DNA from: Verrucomicrobia bacterium UBA1200
GTDB taxonomy: Bacteria > Verrucomicrobiota > Kiritimatiellia > RFP12 > UBA1067
Assembly (NCBI GenBank): GCA_002309765.1
Contig: DBXY01000058.1
Span: 10,641-74,640 of the forward strand
Direction of reading: 5' to 3'
Length of the DNA stretch: 64,000 nt
A program made the translations under genes and the position numbers. Positions 9,215 through 17,156 of this stretch are shown one piece after another. Position 1 is the stretch's first letter. The number at the start of each line of letters is the position of its first letter. The notes below the pieces were generated by a model. It made no database searches. It was not told the DNA's origin and saw only the letters and a list, made by a program, of their open reading frames with translations.

Positions 9215-10309
9215 CTAACGGGAGGCTTTGATCTTATCCCAAGCCTTGTTGTACAACTCGATAACCTGCGAGTTGCCGTCAAAACCGCGAATCACTTGAC
9301 CGCGTTTCATGGTCTCCTCGTCAAGAATAATCATTTTGCGATAATCCTCGTCCAGCATCTCGATGGCGGGACCAACCGGATTCGGACCGCAAATATACTC
9401 CATGTTGTCCTTGGCGACTTCAGGGTCGTAGATGGTGTTGATGAACGCATAAGCCAAATCGATCTGCTTGGCGTCTTTAGCAATCACCATTTCGTCAAAC
9501 GCCACGGCAAAGCCCTCTTTCGGCAAAGCGAAACCGACATCCGGCCGGGGTTTTACGCCCTCTTCCTCATCGCCGACTATTAATTGGGTGACATCCGTGG
9601 AATAACCCTGACCGAGCAGAATTGCCCCGGAGGCGACCTCAGTCTTGTAACTTTCCGAGTCAAACTTGCGGATGTTTTCCTTCCACTTCAAAACTTCGGC
9701 AACGGCCTTGTCAAGCTCCTCAGCCGAGGTGGTGTTGATCGAATACCCCAAGCTCATCAAACCGGCGCCAATAACCTCGCGCTGATCGTCCAACAGCGAG
9801 ATCTTGCCGCGCAGAGCAGGATTCGCGAGAACCTGCCAAGTGTTGACATCAACCCCGGCCGGGACCTTGTCCTTCAAGTACGCAAAACCAGTGTAGGTAA
9901 CCGCGTAAGGAACGTTGTAAGTGAACGAAGGATCGATGATCTGCGGCAGGAACTGCTTGGCAAAATTTTTACGGACATTGGGAAGTTTCTCGTGGTCAAT
10001 CTTCTGAATCATCCCCTCGTCCACCATCGTCTTAATCTGGTAGGATGAAGGCATGATGATATCATATCCGGTCGCACCGGCTTTAAGCTTGGCGTACATG
10101 GTCTCGTTGGAATCGAACGTATCGATAACCACTTTGCAGGAATGTTTTTTTTCAAACGCCTGAATCACGTCCGGCGCAATGTAGTCAGACCAAGTGTAGA
10201 TGTGCAATTCCGGTTTTTTCGCTCCGTCATTTTCGTTCTTCTGCGGGTTGCAACCCGCGACGACGCCGAGTACGAGCGCAACGCCCGCCAGGAGGTTAAT
10301 GGATTTCAT
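9215..10309 (-). CDS. potD: Spermidine/putrescine-binding lipoprotein of an ABC transporter
   Basis: 364 residues. A lipoprotein signal with lipobox VAGC (C20), then the typical opening ELHIYTWSDYIAPDVIQAFEK, followed by YDIIMPSSYQIKTM, NVPYAVTYTGFAYLKD and FAVAFDEMVIAKDAK. These are the landmarks of PotD/PotF periplasmic polyamine-binding proteins, anchored here by lipid. It captures polyamine in the periplasm and delivers it to PotBC. It is the last gene of the potABCD operon, 74 bases after potC, and is followed by a strong intrinsic terminator. Which polyamine is bound cannot be decided by eye. Confidence 0.92.
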   Translation of the reverse strand: MKSINLLAGVALVLGVVAGCNPQKNENDGAKKPELHIYTWSDYIAPDVIQAFEKKHSCKVVIDTFDSNETMYAKLKAGATGYDIIMPSSYQIKTMVDEGMIQKIDHEKLPNVRKNFAKQFLPQIIDPSFTYNVPYAVTYTGFAYLKDKVPAGVDVNTWQVLANPALRGKISLLDDQREVIGAGLMSLGYSINTTSAEELDKAVAEVLKWKENIRKFDSESYKTEVASGAILLGQGYSTDVTQLIVGDEEEGVKPRPDVGFALPKEGFAVAFDEMVIAKDAKQIDLAYAFINTIYDPEVAKDNMEYICGPNPVGPAIEMLDEDYRKMIILDEETMKRGQVIRGFDGNSQVIELYNKAWDKIKASR

Positions 10310-10383
10310 TGCTTTGTTCCTTTCTTTTTTTGGTTAACAACCGGCCCCCAGCGGGGCGGACAAATTCTTCCGGCTACCGCGCG

Positions 10384-11193
10384 TTACGTCCCATGCCGCT
10401 TTGAAATCGTGCGGGAAAGTCCCGCCAACAGACAAGTAGCGATAAGCATCACCGTGGAAAGCGCAAAAACCGCCGGCAGGTTCTTTGAATGCTTTACCAT
10501 CGAGGACACGTAGGTAGGGAATGTGTTGGTTCCCGCGCCGTTGACAAACGCCGTGATGACAACATCGTCGATCGAAAGAGTGAAAGCCAGCAAACCGCCC
10601 GCGATGATGCCGGGCATCAGGACGGGAAGCTCAACCTTGAAAAAGGTATAGAGCGGTCCCGCGCCCAAGTCGTATGCAGCTTCAATAATCGAACGGTCAA
10701 AGTCCTGTAGTCTGGCAAGCACCGTCATCACCACGTATGAGACGCAGAACGTGATGTGGGCAATGAGGATGGTCCAGAATCCGCACTCCACGCGGCAGGC
10801 GACAAAAAGCATCAGCAACGAAATACCGATCAGAATATCCGGCATGACCAGCGGCGTGTAAACCAGCGCGTAATGTACGGACTGCAACCGGCTTTTCCAA
10901 CGGTTGAGCGCGAGCGCGGCGGTCGTGCCGATCACGCACGAAAACAGCGTGGCCAGCCCGGCGATCTCAAGCGACAGCCAGAAACTGTCCAGCAGACTGC
11001 GCACGGAGTAAACTCCGGTGAACAGTTGCCGGTACCATTTGACGGTGAACCCCAGGAAATTGCCGTCCGCGTCAAAAAACCGCAGGGAAATCCCGTCCGG
11101 GCTAAAACCGTAAGCGATCACCAACAGAATCGGAATATAGAGGAAAAGCAACACTAGTGCCAACACCGTCGGGGCGAAGAATGATTTTTTCAT
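10384..11193 (-). CDS. potC: Polyamine ABC transporter permease
   Basis: 269 residues with about six membrane segments. The permease loop EAAYDLGAGPLYTFFKVELPVLMPGII contains the EAA-x3-G-x9-P contact site for the ATPase. The N-terminus (VLALVLLFLYIPILLVIAYGF) and the phrase FTLSIDDVVITAFVNG are typical of PotC. Its start codon overlaps the potB stop by 4 bases (ATGA), so the two are translationally coupled. It forms the membrane channel with PotB, energised by PotA. Confidence 0.92.
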   Translation of the reverse strand: MKKSFFAPTVLALVLLFLYIPILLVIAYGFSPDGISLRFFDADGNFLGFTVKWYRQLFTGVYSVRSLLDSFWLSLEIAGLATLFSCVIGTTAALALNRWKSRLQSVHYALVYTPLVMPDILIGISLLMLFVACRVECGFWTILIAHITFCVSYVVMTVLARLQDFDRSIIEAAYDLGAGPLYTFFKVELPVLMPGIIAGGLLAFTLSIDDVVITAFVNGAGTNTFPTYVSSMVKHSKNLPAVFALSTVMLIATCLLAGLSRTISKRHGT

Positions 11194-12179
11194 GCCTTTG
11201 CCCCCGGAATATGCGCCGCCACCACATTGTCAGCCTTTTTCAAATCCCGAGCTTTCTGGCGCGCCCGCCACCAAACGGTCATCGCCATCGGCACCAGCAC
11301 CGACACCGCCATAAGGGTGGCCAACGCCGAGGCGTGTGGAATGTTGCGGTTCTGAATCGCGCGCATGAAAATTTTGTTGCCGATCAGCACGCAGTTGGTG
11401 CCACCCAGCATCTGGGGAATCACGTAAGAGCCGATGGCCGGAATGAATACCATCAGCACCGCTGAAATTATCCCTTGGCGAATGCAGGGGATAAAGATCT
11501 TGCGGAAAGCGTAGAAACTGTTCGCCCCCAAGTCCAACGCCGCCTCCATCAGCGAAAAGTCAAACTTTTCCGCCGCCGAATAAATCGGCATGATGGAAAA
11601 CGGGAGAAAGGAATAGACCGAAACCAACACTACCGCCACCTCTGAATCCAGCATCGTAGCCATCGCAGGATCAAGCGGTCCCGGGGTTGCCAATCCCAAT
11701 CCCGTCAACGTATGCTGCACAAAAGCGGGCATACACTGGAAAAGCCATTCGTTGAAACGCAAATAAGAAAGATAACAAGCCTGCAACCAGCCGTCCGGAT
11801 GCAGCATAGTGCGCCAGGCGAAGACCCGCACCACAAAACTGGTCCAAAACGGCAGCATGATCGCCCCCGCCACAATCGCCCGCAGGCGCTTGTCCATCCG
11901 CGCAATCGCGTAGGCGCAGGGAAGGGAAAGCAGAATGCACCAGAGCGTCACTTTAACCGAGATGCGCAGCGTCCGCCAAATGATTGACGGATAATCCGGG
12001 TCGGCAAGCGCGCGCCATGTCTCAAGACTGTACGGTTCCGCAACGCCCCCGTTAGGCGTGTGGCCGTGGAAGGTGAAGGATACCACAATCAGCGTCGGTA
12101 TCGCGAAAAACAGGGCCAGCCACAAAAACGACGGCGCGGTAAGCAATCCTTCCGAGAAAAATCCTTTGCGGTTTTTCAT
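11190..12179 (-). CDS. potB: Polyamine ABC transporter permease
   Basis: 329 residues, six predicted membrane segments. The EAA loop is EAALDLGANSFYAFRKIFIPCIRQGII, and LPFWTSFVVRVFAWRTML and VFIPAIGSYVIPQMLGGTN are typical PotB signatures. The protein is about 40 residues longer than E. coli PotB, mostly in a loop around 130-170 (WLQACYLSYLRFNEWLFQ). ATGA overlaps join it to potA upstream and potC downstream. It is half of the membrane channel of the transporter. Confidence 0.92.
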   Translation of the reverse strand: MKNRKGFFSEGLLTAPSFLWLALFFAIPTLIVVSFTFHGHTPNGGVAEPYSLETWRALADPDYPSIIWRTLRISVKVTLWCILLSLPCAYAIARMDKRLRAIVAGAIMLPFWTSFVVRVFAWRTMLHPDGWLQACYLSYLRFNEWLFQCMPAFVQHTLTGLGLATPGPLDPAMATMLDSEVAVVLVSVYSFLPFSIMPIYSAAEKFDFSLMEAALDLGANSFYAFRKIFIPCIRQGIISAVLMVFIPAIGSYVIPQMLGGTNCVLIGNKIFMRAIQNRNIPHASALATLMAVSVLVPMAMTVWWRARQKARDLKKADNVVAAHIPGAKA

Positions 12180-13339
12180 TTTCCGGGGAACTCCTTGGGC
12201 GCGTCAGGCGGAGTCTGCACCAATCCGGCGTCGGATTCGGAGAAGTTTTCAATCATGTAACCGTCATCCGGATGCCACCACATGTACACCTTGTCGTTCC
12301 AGGTGATCGGCGCCTGGTCAAGCAGGAACCTGGAATGCGGCTTGAGCGCGGAGACGCTGCGGTCGCCGCACATGATCCAATATTTCGTGTAAACGCCTTG
12401 GTAAATCACATCCGTTACCGTACTCTGGAAAACGTTTACCCCCACCCCGTTCTCCGGCTGGGGCGCGTTAAGCGTGATATGAATCTTTTCCGGACGCACC
12501 GAAAGGTGAACGTTCTGGCCGACCAACAATTTGCGGTCATTGAAAGCCTGAATATCGCCCAGCCCCTCGCAACGGATAGTGCAATAGTCGCCCGAAGCGG
12601 CAACGATCTCACCGGCAAAAAAGTTGGTGTCGCCGATGAACGCCGCGACGAAACTGGAGACCGGCGCCTCGTAAATCTTCGCCGGCTGGTCAAGCTGCTC
12701 CACCTTGCCGCGGTTCATAACGGCGATACGGTCGGAAAGGCTCATCGCCTCACCTTGGTCGTGGGTCACATAGATAAAGGTAATACCCACCTGATCGTGG
12801 ATAAGGTCCAATTCCATCAGCATGTGCTGACGGAGCTTGAGGTCCAGCGCCGCCAGCGGCTCGTCAAGCAACAGCACCTGCGGCCGGTCCACCAAGGCGC
12901 GCGCAATGGCGACGCGCTGCTTTTGTCCGCCCGAAAGCTGGTTCGGATACTTCCACGCGTGCTCGCGCATTTGGATCATGCCGAGAATCGCATCTACCTT
13001 CTCTTCAATCTCACGCTTAGGCAACTTGGACAGCTTTAGGGAGAAGGCGATATTGTCCCAGATGGTCATCGTGGGGAAGAGCGCGTAATTTTGGAAAACG
13101 GTGTGAACGCGGCGCTGGTTCGGCGAAAGGTCGGTAATGTCCTTACCGTCTAGAAATATCCGTCCGGAATCCGGCATCTCAAAGCCCCCGAGCATGCGCA
13201 GTAACGTAGTCTTACCGCAACCGCTCGGTCCCAACAAAGAGAAAAACTCGCCCTTTTTAATGCCCAAAGAGACATTATTGACCGCAGTCAACGGGCCAAA
13301 ACGCTTGGTAACGTTTTCGAACACCAGAAAATCGGACAC
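12176..13339 (-). CDS. potA: Polyamine ABC transporter ATP-binding protein
   Basis: 387 residues from the GTG at 13339, chosen because GAGGTG lies 7 bases upstream; the longer frame to 13363 begins with TTG and lacks a site. Walker A is GPSGCGKTT (37-45), the signature is LSGGQKQRVAIARALVD, Walker B LLLDEPLAALD, with the switch histidine in FIYVTHDQ. The C-terminal part is the TOBE domain seen in PotA/MalK-type ATPases (VHLSVRPEKIHI). First gene of the potABCD operon; hydrolyses ATP at the inner face of the membrane. Confidence 0.93.
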   Translation of the reverse strand: MSDFLVFENVTKRFGPLTAVNNVSLGIKKGEFFSLLGPSGCGKTTLLRMLGGFEMPDSGRIFLDGKDITDLSPNQRRVHTVFQNYALFPTMTIWDNIAFSLKLSKLPKREIEEKVDAILGMIQMREHAWKYPNQLSGGQKQRVAIARALVDRPQVLLLDEPLAALDLKLRQHMLMELDLIHDQVGITFIYVTHDQGEAMSLSDRIAVMNRGKVEQLDQPAKIYEAPVSSFVAAFIGDTNFFAGEIVAASGDYCTIRCEGLGDIQAFNDRKLLVGQNVHLSVRPEKIHITLNAPQPENGVGVNVFQSTVTDVIYQGVYTKYWIMCGDRSVSALKPHSRFLLDQAPITWNDKVYMWWHPDDGYMIENFSESDAGLVQTPPDAPKEFPGK

Positions 13340-13424
13340 TTCACAACACCTCGCACTATCCAAGTTGCAAATTGCCTGTTACAGGTATCGGCGCCTCTCG
13401 CCCCAATTCGGGTTGAGAGCAATA

Positions 13425-13453
13425 ACTTTAAAATAGTTGGGTGGCATAGTCAA
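13425..13453 (-). promoter_or_regulatory. Predicted sigma70 promoter of potABCD
   Basis: On the minus strand: TTGACT, 17-base spacer, TAAAGT, about 85 bases before the potA GTG. The surrounding stretch 13425-13500 is AT-rich compared with the flanking genes. Confidence 0.45.
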
Positions 13454-13526
13454 TAACGAAATATGATTTTATCGAAATAATTTTCATTGCCAGCCAAACA
13501 CCCACTCATTATTCACCATTTTAATT

Positions 13527-13570
13527 CTTCACTCCTCACTCTTATCTCGTCACTATTATCTCGTCACTCT
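13527..13570. repeat. Short tandem repeat overlapping the HAD gene stop
   Basis: TTATCTCGTCACT occurs twice (13542-13554 and 13556-13568, 14-base period), preceded by looser copies TTCACTCC and TCACTC. The tract provides the TGA stop (13564-13566) of the HAD hydrolase gene and fills most of the gap toward the pot promoter. Confidence 0.7.
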
Positions 13571-14451
13571 TCCCAAGGCGGTATACTGGGCAATGTACCC
13601 AAAAACTCGCGTTCCAGCTCCGTTTCATAATCGCCGGCGAACGTTCCGTTCATCAGACGCGGGAAACCCTCTTCTCGAAGCCGCCGCCAAGCGTTGTTTT
13701 CATCGCCGGGAGTAATGGGGAAGAACAGCGCACCGGCCTCGCGGGCCGAACGCAGGTCGCCTTGGGCATCCCCCACCATCAGCACCTTCCCGGAGGCATA
13801 TTTTCCCCCGGCGGCGGCGGCCAACATCTCGGCCTTGGTCCCCGCTTCTTGACCGCAGATAATTTCCACCAGCCCGTCAATCCGGTGCAATTTCCACTCG
13901 CGCCGCAATGCGGCTTCCGGCGTTTGCGAAACCACCATCAAATCCGCAGTCCCCCGCATCTGCTCCATGGTCGCGACCGCTTCCGGGAAAGGCGGTACGG
14001 GGCGCATATTGCCATCGATGCTGGCGCTAACTTCCAGACTCCACTCCAAAAGGCGGCGCAACTCTGGATCCCCGGTCCGCTCCACTTCAGTCCGCAATGA
14101 CGGATTACCCAAAGTCAGACCGGATTGCACGTATGCCCGCAAAGCGTCAAGTTTGGGCAACTCCACCCCTGATTCGGCGACACCCGGATAGTTGCGGAAC
14201 CAGGTGAAAGTGCGCAGCAGAGCCGGAAACCGGTTCGACCCGCGGTAACAGGAAATCAGATTCGAGAAATCCGCGCACGCGATCAAAGCATCGGCGCAAC
14301 GCTCCAAATGCCAGTGCTTGATGATCAACGGATGAAAATGCTCGCGCTGTTTGACCGCCATCGTGTCAAACACGCATCCGTCGGAGTCGATTCCCACAAA
14401 ACAATCGTGCTGCGGGGCAAAACCCCGCAGCATCGCGCAATCAACGCTCAT
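13564..14451 (-). CDS. HAD-superfamily hydrolase
   Basis: 295 residues. Motif I is FVGIDSDGCVFDT (nucleophile and acid aspartates in DSDG), motif II VVSQT, motif III a lysine near GTKAEML, motif IV LMVGDAQGDLRSAREAG. The cap between motifs I and II is large (about 130 residues) and helical, as in phosphoglycolate-phosphatase-like enzymes. Likely a small-molecule phosphatase in the cytoplasm; substrate unknown. The start is 3 bases after the AsmA-like stop, and a strong hairpin lies inside the first 15 codons. The stop codon is part of a short tandem repeat, so the C-terminus may have been reset by that repeat. Last gene of the gnd operon. Confidence 0.82.
   Translation of the reverse strand: MSVDCAMLRGFAPQHDCFVGIDSDGCVFDTMAVKQREHFHPLIIKHWHLERCADALIACADFSNLISCYRGSNRFPALLRTFTWFRNYPGVAESGVELPKLDALRAYVQSGLTLGNPSLRTEVERTGDPELRRLLEWSLEVSASIDGNMRPVPPFPEAVATMEQMRGTADLMVVSQTPEAALRREWKLHRIDGLVEIICGQEAGTKAEMLAAAAGGKYASGKVLMVGDAQGDLRSAREAGALFFPITPGDENNAWRRLREEGFPRLMNGTFAGDYETELEREFLGTLPSIPPWEE
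14409..14431 (-). promoter_or_regulatory. Hairpin inside the start of the HAD gene
   Basis: On the minus strand GCTGCGGGG pairs perfectly with CCCCGCAGC around the 5-base loop TTTTG, beginning about 20 bases inside the HAD coding region. There is no T run. It could slow translation initiation or protect the mRNA; this is inference from structure alone. Confidence 0.4.
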
Positions 14452-14454
14452 CGG

Positions 14455-15264
14455 CTACTTCTCGTTGCCGGCCGGCGGCTTGTCTGCGGCTTTTAACAGA
14501 TTCTTAAAGCCCTCAACCGCGCCGGTGGCCATCTTTTTGACACCGGCACCGATATCCTTGGCACCGCTGCCCACGAGATCGGTGGCACCGCCAACCACGT
14601 TGGCGGAAGCTTTTACAATGCCCACCACCACGCTGGAAACGATTTCTTTAATCGCCTCGACCGCGGTAATGCCGCCGTTCTTGGCGCCGATACCGTTCAA
14701 TTCGATATCCGGAGTTGGCACCGGCACCGCCGCGCCCATCGTCAACGGCGAAGAGAATTGCACCTGCGCCCCGGACAGCTTGAAGTGGTTAATTACCACC
14801 TTCTTGCCGGATTCGTCGCTCTTCGGGGTTTCCTTACCCGTCTCGTCCGTCTTCGTTTTCGGCTTGCTGCCACTGGTAAACGCGTCGAAATTCGACTTCC
14901 CGCCCTTTGACTCATACCGAATTAAAGGATCTTTAATCGTGATGTCGTCAATCACGATGGTGTCGGAAAACAGCGAAGCTATTTTCATCTTCACCGACAT
15001 GTGGTCAACCGCGAAACAGGCATTGGTGGAGTACCCTTGCGGGTTGCCCACGCTCACCTTAGACATCGAAAACGACCCGTTAAACGGATTCATGCTGACG
15101 CTGCCGACCTTAATCGGCACTCCGACAACTTTTTCACCCGCCAGCGCGGCACCCTTGACAATCGGGCAAATGGTCAGCGGAAGCGTCACCAACAACACCA
15201 CCAACGCCACCGCGATGACCGTCACTGCCGTTACGGCGATTCTCACACCTTTTTTCATAGCCAT
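14455..15264 (-). CDS. AsmA-like membrane-anchored protein
   Basis: 269 residues. One N-terminal membrane segment (about 8-32, IAVTAVTVIAVALVVLLVTLPL), then a pattern typical of AsmA/DUF748-type proteins: GVPIKVGSVSMNPFNGSFSMSKVSVGNPQGY, followed by strands such as DDITIKDPLIRYES. A low-complexity KSGDET-rich linker separates a second half ending in a glycine/alanine-rich amphipathic tail (VVGGATDLVGSGAKDIGAG). AsmA-like proteins shape envelope lipid transport. GAAAGGAATG precedes the start. It lies between gnd and the HAD gene, 24 bases after gnd; no obvious link to the pentose phosphate pathway. Confidence 0.65.
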   Translation of the reverse strand: MAMKKGVRIAVTAVTVIAVALVVLLVTLPLTICPIVKGAALAGEKVVGVPIKVGSVSMNPFNGSFSMSKVSVGNPQGYSTNACFAVDHMSVKMKIASLFSDTIVIDDITIKDPLIRYESKGGKSNFDAFTSGSKPKTKTDETGKETPKSDESGKKVVINHFKLSGAQVQFSSPLTMGAAVPVPTPDIELNGIGAKNGGITAVEAIKEIVSSVVVGIVKASANVVGGATDLVGSGAKDIGAGVKKMATGAVEGFKNLLKAADKPPAGNEK

Positions 15265-15288
15265 TTCATCATTCCTTTCGTGTTAAGT

Positions 15289-16755
15289 TTAGACCGTGTA
15301 AGTAGAGGCGGCGGTGTTGCCGCCGCTTTCCGTCCAAATATGGTGGTAAAACTCGCCGCGCGGTTTGTCGGTGCGCTCATAAGTGTGCGCCCCGAAATAA
15401 TCGCGCTGCGCCTGCAGCAGGTTGGCAGGCAGTCGGGCGCTGCGGTATCCGTCGAAGTAATTCAGCGCCGTGCCCATCGCCGGCACCGGGATCCCCAGAT
15501 CGATAGCGGTCTTGACCACATTCCGCCACGCGCTTTGCGCCTTGGCGATAACACCGCTGAAATACGGGTCCAGCAGCAGGTTGGGCAAATCCGGATTGGC
15601 GTCGAACGCCTCTTTGATCTTGCCGAGGAACCGGGCGCGAATAATGCATCCTTGCCGCCACACTAAAGCGATCTCGCCATAGTTGAGTTTCCATCCGTAA
15701 TCTTTAGCCGCCTGGCGCATCAGCTGATACCCTTGGGCGTAAGAGCAAATCTTCGCGGCGTAAACCGCCTGCTCCAGCTGCCGCAGGAACAGCCGGCGGT
15801 CAACCTTAACCTTGGAACGCGGACCGGAAAGAATCTTGGACGCGGCGACCCGTTCTTCCTTGATCGCCGACAGGCAACGCGAAAAGACCGCTTCGGCGAT
15901 TTGGGGAATCGCAACGCCCAAATCCAGCCCCGCTTGAGATGTCCACTTTCCGGTGCCCTTTTGTCCGGCGGTATCAAGTATCACGTCAACCATCGGCTTG
16001 CCGGTTTCTTCATCATACTGGCTGAGGATATCGGCGGAAATTTCAACAAGATAACTGTCCAAGTCACCCTTGTTCCATTTTGCGAAGACTTTGTGCATCT
16101 CCTTGGAGGTCATGCCCAACCCGCGCGCCATCAAATCGTAGGCTTCGCACATCAGCTGCATATCGCCGTACTCGATGCCGTTGTGGACCATCTTGACGAA
16201 ATGCCCGGCCCCGTCACTGCCAATCCAAGCGCAACACGGGGTGCCGTCGTCAACTTTTGCCGAAATGTCCTGGAAAATCGGCTGGACGTATTTCCACGCC
16301 TTAGGGTCGCCGCCAGGCATAATCGCCGGACCTTTAAGCGCCCCCTCCTCACCGCCGGAGACTCCGGTGCCGACGAAACGGATTCCTTTTTCGGCCAGAT
16401 ATTTCGTGCGGCGGATGGTGTCGGGGAAATGGCTGTTGCCGCCATCGATAATGATGTCACCCTTTTCCAGCACCGGCAACAGCGACTCGATGGTCTGGTC
16501 AACCGCAGTTCCGGCTTTGACCATCATCATCACCCGACGGGGTTTCTTTAACGCGTCGGCAAGTTCGCGCACCGAATGGCACCCGATCAGCCGCTTGCCG
16601 GCGCCGCGACCGTTGACGAAAGCATCGACTTTCTCCACCGTGCGGTTGAAACACGCCACGGTGTACCCATTGCTCTCCATGTTGAGAATCAGATTCTCGC
16701 CCATGACCGCCAAACCGATCAACCCGATATCCGCTTTCTTAACCTGCTTTGCCAT
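15289..16755 (-). CDS. gnd: 6-phosphogluconate dehydrogenase (decarboxylating)
   Basis: 488 residues from ATG 16755, preceded by GGAGC; the longer frame to 16833 runs into the promoter. The N-terminal Rossmann motif is IGLIGLAVMGENLILNM; the signature VSGGEEGALKGPAIMPGG, the catalytic lysine region FVKMVHNGIEYGDMQ, and the C-terminal YRSARLPANLLQAQRDYFGAHTYER with FHHIW-type substrate-binding tail are all present. Converts 6-phosphogluconate to ribulose 5-phosphate with NADP+ in the oxidative pentose phosphate pathway. Length is normal for the dimeric long form. First gene of an operon with the AsmA-like and HAD genes. Confidence 0.95.
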   Translation of the reverse strand: MAKQVKKADIGLIGLAVMGENLILNMESNGYTVACFNRTVEKVDAFVNGRGAGKRLIGCHSVRELADALKKPRRVMMMVKAGTAVDQTIESLLPVLEKGDIIIDGGNSHFPDTIRRTKYLAEKGIRFVGTGVSGGEEGALKGPAIMPGGDPKAWKYVQPIFQDISAKVDDGTPCCAWIGSDGAGHFVKMVHNGIEYGDMQLMCEAYDLMARGLGMTSKEMHKVFAKWNKGDLDSYLVEISADILSQYDEETGKPMVDVILDTAGQKGTGKWTSQAGLDLGVAIPQIAEAVFSRCLSAIKEERVAASKILSGPRSKVKVDRRLFLRQLEQAVYAAKICSYAQGYQLMRQAAKDYGWKLNYGEIALVWRQGCIIRARFLGKIKEAFDANPDLPNLLLDPYFSGVIAKAQSAWRNVVKTAIDLGIPVPAMGTALNYFDGYRSARLPANLLQAQRDYFGAHTYERTDKPRGEFYHHIWTESGGNTAASTYTV

Positions 16756-16814
16756 TTCATTTGCTCCAAAAACAGAACCAAAACCAATAAGGTGTCCTAA
16801 AAAAATCGGGCAAT

Positions 16815-16843
16815 ATTTTACCACATCCGCCAACCCCGGTCAA
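16815..16843 (-). promoter_or_regulatory. Predicted sigma70 promoter of gnd
   Basis: On the minus strand: TTGACC, 17-base spacer, TAAAAT, about 60 bases before the gnd ATG. The rest of 16756-16960 shows no gene and nothing else notable. Confidence 0.6.
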
Positions 16844-16975
16844 ATGCGAAAAATACATAATACAGGAAACCGCAGTTTGTCGTAATAATAGACACTCTTT
16901 TGATAGCGGCGGTAGAATTTTGGCGTACCCGTTCGTCAAATACTGGACACCAATGGTATCATAGGAGGCGGGAAC

Positions 16976-17137
16976 ATGTCACGAATGGCAACGAGCGAAT
17001 ACATTGGGGCAAGACGCCGCATGTATGCGGAATCGAGTCCCGGCAAGCGCGGGCGGATTCTCGACGAGGTGTGCGAAACGACCGGCTACAGGGGACTTGA
17101 CAGGTCAAACTGCCAAACCGAGGTAAATCCGCCATAA
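16976..17137 (+). pseudogene. Remnant of a transposase N-terminus
   Basis: A 53-residue frame with a good ribosome site (AGGAGG at 16963-16968). Its start resembles the N-terminal helix-turn-helix of a family of DDE transposases/integrases: YIGARRRMYAESSPGKRGR followed by ILDEVCETTGY. In intact members the text continues TGYHRKYAIRLL; here it breaks after TGY into an unrelated tail and stops. The upstream GTCAAATACTGGACACCAATGG and the downstream GACTTGACAGGTCAAAC look like the two ends of such an element, so most of the element between them seems deleted. The family match is from memory of conserved motifs, not a search. Confidence 0.55.
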
Positions 17138-17156
17138 CTCGACGGGAACCATTGGG

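Noticed and set aside
12272..13039. A 255-codon plus-strand frame opposite potA
   Set aside because: It is a reverse-strand shadow of a well-conserved ABC ATPase with no family features.
15733..16551. A 272-codon plus-strand frame opposite gnd
   Set aside because: Shadow of gnd; composition and lack of start signal are typical of an antisense frame.
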